From positions 1 to 53,817 of the forward strand of contig NZ_JALVAO010000062.1 of the NCBI RefSeq assembly GCF_027011145.1: a DNA stretch of 53,817 nt, written 5' to 3'. The position numbers were made by a program, and so were the translations under genes. This DNA is from Thermococcus sp. (GTDB lineage: Archaea > Methanobacteriota_B > Thermococci > Thermococcales > Thermococcaceae). Shown here piece by piece: positions 51,826-53,817 of the stretch; within the stretch, counting starts at the first letter, position 1, and every line of letters starts with the position of its first letter. The notes beneath the pieces were generated by a model. The model had not been told where the DNA came from and made no database searches. It saw nothing but the letters and a program-made list of their open reading frames with translations.

Positions 51826-53061
51826 ATGAAGCAGAGAAAGGGACTTCTCATAATTCTCGACGGCCTCGGAGACAGACCGATCAAAGAGTTTGGAGGAAAA
51901 ACACCGCTTGAGTATGCAAAAACGCCCAACATGGACAAGCTAGCCAAGATGGGAATCCTCGGCCAGCAGGACCCCATAAAGCCCGGCCAACCAGCTGGCA
52001 GTGACACGGCTCACCTCAGTATCTTCGGCTACGACCCCTACAAGGTCTACCGCGGAAGGGGCTTCCTCGAGGCCCTCGGCGTTGGGCTCGACTTGGATGA
52101 GGACGATTTGGCCTTCAGGGTTAACTTCGCCACAATTGAGAATGGGATAATAGTAGATAGGAGAGCTGGCAGGATAAGCACGGAGGAAGCTCATGAACTT
52201 GCGAAGGCAATACAGGAGAACGTTAAACTGCCTGTTGACTTCATCTTTGTAGGGGCTACAGGTCACAGAGCCGTTCTGGTTCTCAAGGGCATGGCTAAGG
52301 GCTATAAAGTGGGGGAAAACGACCCGCATGAGGCAGGTAAACCTCCAAAGAAGTTCACCTGGAAGGACGAGGAAAGCAGAAAAGTAGCTGAAATCCTCGA
52401 AGAGTTCGTTAGACAGGCCCATGAGGTACTCGAGAGGCACCCAATCAACGAGAAGCGCAGAAAGGAAGGAAAACCGGTTGCAAACTACCTCCTCATAAGG
52501 GGGGCGGGCACTTATCCGAACATTCCCATGAAGTTCACCGAGCAGTGGAAGGTTAAGGCTGGAGCGGTTATAGCTGTTTCCCTCGTTAAGGGCGTTGCAA
52601 GGGCAATAGGCTTCGACGTTTACACTCCAGAAGGAGCGACCGGCGAATACGACACGGACGAGATGGCTAAAGCCAAAAAGGCAGTCGAGCTTCTCAAGGA
52701 GTATGACTTCGTGTTTCTACACTTCAAGCCGACTGATGCAGCTGGCCACGACAACAATCCAAAGCTGAAGGCCGAGATGATTGAGAAAGCCGACAGGATG
52801 ATAGGCTACATCATTGACCACATCGACCTTGAGGAAACTGTGATAGCGATAACCGGCGACCACTCAACGCCATGCGAGGTTATGAACCACAGTGGCGACC
52901 CGGTTCCGCTCCTCATAGCGGGCGGTGGCGTCAGAACCGATTCAACCGAGGCCTTCGGCGAGCGCGAGTGCATGCGCGGTGGTCTCGGCAGGATAAAGGG
53001 CCACGACATAGTCCCCATAATGATGGACCTCATGAACCGCTCTGAGAAGTTCGGGGCCTGA
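51826..53061 (+). CDS. apgM: 2,3-bisphosphoglycerate-independent phosphoglycerate mutase
   Basis: 411 residues from ATG 51826 (MKQRKGLLIILDGLGDRPIK), preceded by GGTGATAGGT. It interconverts 3- and 2-phosphoglycerate in the archaeal glycolysis/gluconeogenesis branch. The alkaline-phosphatase-superfamily metal ligands include Asp12 (LDGLGDR), catalytic Ser59 in GSDTAH, DAAGHDNNP and TGDHSTPCEVMNHSGD. The archaeal type (ApgM) is distinct from bacterial iPGM. Its end nearly touches the convergent cbiZ. Confidence 0.95.
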   Translation: MKQRKGLLIILDGLGDRPIKEFGGKTPLEYAKTPNMDKLAKMGILGQQDPIKPGQPAGSDTAHLSIFGYDPYKVYRGRGFLEALGVGLDLDEDDLAFRVNFATIENGIIVDRRAGRISTEEAHELAKAIQENVKLPVDFIFVGATGHRAVLVLKGMAKGYKVGENDPHEAGKPPKKFTWKDEESRKVAEILEEFVRQAHEVLERHPINEKRRKEGKPVANYLLIRGAGTYPNIPMKFTEQWKVKAGAVIAVSLVKGVARAIGFDVYTPEGATGEYDTDEMAKAKKAVELLKEYDFVFLHFKPTDAAGHDNNPKLKAEMIEKADRMIGYIIDHIDLEETVIAITGDHSTPCEVMNHSGDPVPLLIAGGGVRTDSTEAFGERECMRGGLGRIKGHDIVPIMMDLMNRSEKFGA

Positions 53062-53062
53062 A

Positions 53063-53644
53063 TTACGCCCTCGTTCTCTCCCATTTTCTAAGGCTTTCTT
53101 CTAAAGCTTGCCTTACTGCCTTTCCGATGTTTATTCCGAGCTTTGTGGCGGTTCCCGCCCACTCTTTGTTCCCCTCAAAAGCAAAGATGCCGATTCCATC
53201 GCTCGTCGTTCCGGTAGCGTTGTAACCGAGTTTCAAAAGTGTGTAGGTCTTTGCCTCGGTTGCGGTCATTATCGCGTTGACCATCGCACCGACTGTCAAT
53301 CCGTCGTTGATAAGAAGGGCTATGTTTATCGTTCCCGGCTTCCAGGGGGGCGGAACCTCGCCGGCTATTGCTGGATTTGTTATTCCAGCGGTGACATAGG
53401 CCGTAACTTCCCCGCTTTTTGCTATGGAGAGGACTTTACTTATCTCCGCGGCCGTCATGAAGCCGACAAAGTTTTCAAGGCCGTGTTCCTGCTCAAAGAC
53501 CAGACAGTCCTTCTTGTAATCTCCGGAGTAGTTCTTGGGAACCTTCAGGAAGAAGAATCCTCTGGCCTCAGTTAAGCCTCCGCGATGAGGGGCGTTGCTC
53601 AAAGCGAGCATGGGCTCTTTGAATGCCATTATGAAGTTGCCCAT
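53063..53644 (-). CDS. cbiZ: adenosylcobinamide amidohydrolase
   Basis: 193 residues. CbiZ hydrolyses adenosylcobinamide to adenosylcobyric acid, so that archaea can salvage incomplete corrinoids. Characteristic strings: ALSNAPHRGG, VTAYVTAGITNPAIAGE, GTINIALLINDGLTVGAMVNA and ATGTTSDGIGIF...AGTATKLGINIGKAV. ATG at 53642-53644 or an internal ATG (MAFKEPM) could start it; no clear ribosome binding site. It diverges from an exported-protein gene, possibly the corrinoid-uptake system. Confidence 0.88.
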   Translation of the reverse strand: MGNFIMAFKEPMLALSNAPHRGGLTEARGFFFLKVPKNYSGDYKKDCLVFEQEHGLENFVGFMTAAEISKVLSIAKSGEVTAYVTAGITNPAIAGEVPPPWKPGTINIALLINDGLTVGAMVNAIMTATEAKTYTLLKLGYNATGTTSDGIGIFAFEGNKEWAGTATKLGINIGKAVRQALEESLRKWERTRA

Positions 53645-53696
53645 GATTGGGATTTGGCCCTGCAGTTAATAACGTTTGCCTTGTCAGAACCGTAAA

Positions 53697-53707
53697 CTTT
53701 ATAAACC
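53697..53707 (+). promoter_or_regulatory. promoter upstream of the last partial gene
   Basis: ACTTTATAAACC on the plus strand is a TATA box about 50 bases before the ATG at 53756. A T-rich stretch follows. An equally AT-rich element (GTAATATTAAAC, about 53720) sits closer to the gene. Confidence 0.45.
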
Positions 53708-53755
53708 ACTTGCGTATATGTAATATTAAACTTACACATGCAGGGGGTTGAGAAC

Positions 53756-53817
53756 ATGAGAAAGATGTGGTTTGGATTGGGGCTGATTGCCCTGTTAATA
53801 GGAATGACCCTCGGGGG
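53756..53817 (+). CDS. start of an exported protein (truncated by window edge)
   Basis: ATG 53756 behind GGGGGTTGAGA opens 20 codons to the window edge: MRKMWFGLGLIALLIGMTLG, a signal peptide with basic start and hydrophobic core. Nothing after that is available. Beside cbiZ, a corrinoid-binding protein of an ABC importer is a natural guess, but the sequence shows only that it is exported. Confidence 0.6.
   Translation, partial: MRKMWFGLGLIALLIGMTLG

Noticed and set aside
53645-53755. Possible cobalamin riboswitch between cbiZ and the exported protein
   Set aside because: The spacer is only 111 bases, lacks a B12-box-like sequence, and this riboswitch class is not known in archaea.

Overview
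This window comes from the chromosome of a hyperthermophilic euryarchaeon of the order Thermococcales, most likely a Thermococcus. The evidence is the set of archaeal informational genes (PheRS, GatD/GatE, L21e, Rpb4-type RpoF, aIF5A, Pus10, Nep1, RsmA, endonuclease Q), an HMG-CoA reductase for isoprenoid lipids, a Thermococcales-style S-layer protein, archaeal BRE/TATA promoters, GGTGAT or GGAGG-type ribosome binding sites, and very tight packing with many ATGA overlaps. No rRNA, tRNA, insertion sequence, integrase or CRISPR array was found. The window looks like core chromosome with a few accessory pieces, mainly two toxin-antitoxin pairs and several uncharacterised membrane or secreted proteins.

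Layout. 1-5.6 kb: 5' part of truA, a possible 30-codon ORF, then (right to left) tdh, a RelB/RelE-like pair and pheS-pheT. 5.7-8.9 kb: a ParA/MinD-like ATPase leading into HMG-CoA reductase, then two small two-helix membrane proteins. 8.9-12.8 kb: gatD-vapB-vapC-gatE, in which a VapBC pair sits inside the Glu-tRNA(Gln) amidotransferase operon. 12.8-19 kb: an HTH/zinc-ribbon regulator, pus10, the rpl21e-rpoF group behind an unusual structured leader, DUF655-rsmA, a ferritin-like protein, and a radical SAM/HhH protein with a non-standard cysteine motif. 19-22.7 kb: the S-layer gene with a strong promoter and a 5'-terminal stem-loop leader, a membrane-anchored neighbour, and a protein built from an internal duplication. 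22.7-31 kb: AmrS-like radical SAM protein, polysaccharide deacetylase and glycosyltransferase, thiL, an AAA/DUF4143 ATPase, a candidate 33-residue cationic repeat peptide, endonuclease Q with a C-terminal PCNA-binding motif, and a CLC chloride channel.

31-38.3 kb is dominated by ion transport: a CPA2 antiporter with a CBS partner, a CPA1 antiporter, an ArsB/NhaD-type transporter flanked by two universal-stress proteins, and an agmatinase-family enzyme. 38.3-53.8 kb: aIF5A, an NSS-like transporter, Nep1, a saccharopine-dehydrogenase-family enzyme, a three-gene cluster of unknown role (multi-span membrane protein, metallophosphoesterase, unknown), an RNA m5C methyltransferase, a secreted HEFAH lipoprotein, argF, thyX, a START-like protein, a HIT hydrolase, a Ca2+/cation exchanger, apgM, cbiZ, and the first codons of an exported protein.

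The observations most worth following are the two toxin-antitoxin pairs that are both collinear with tRNA-charging genes, the tiny repeat peptide between endoQ and the ATPase, the structured leaders before slp and rpl21e, and the palindromic TATA elements shared by divergent genes. All assignments are from reading the sequence; no database search was run.
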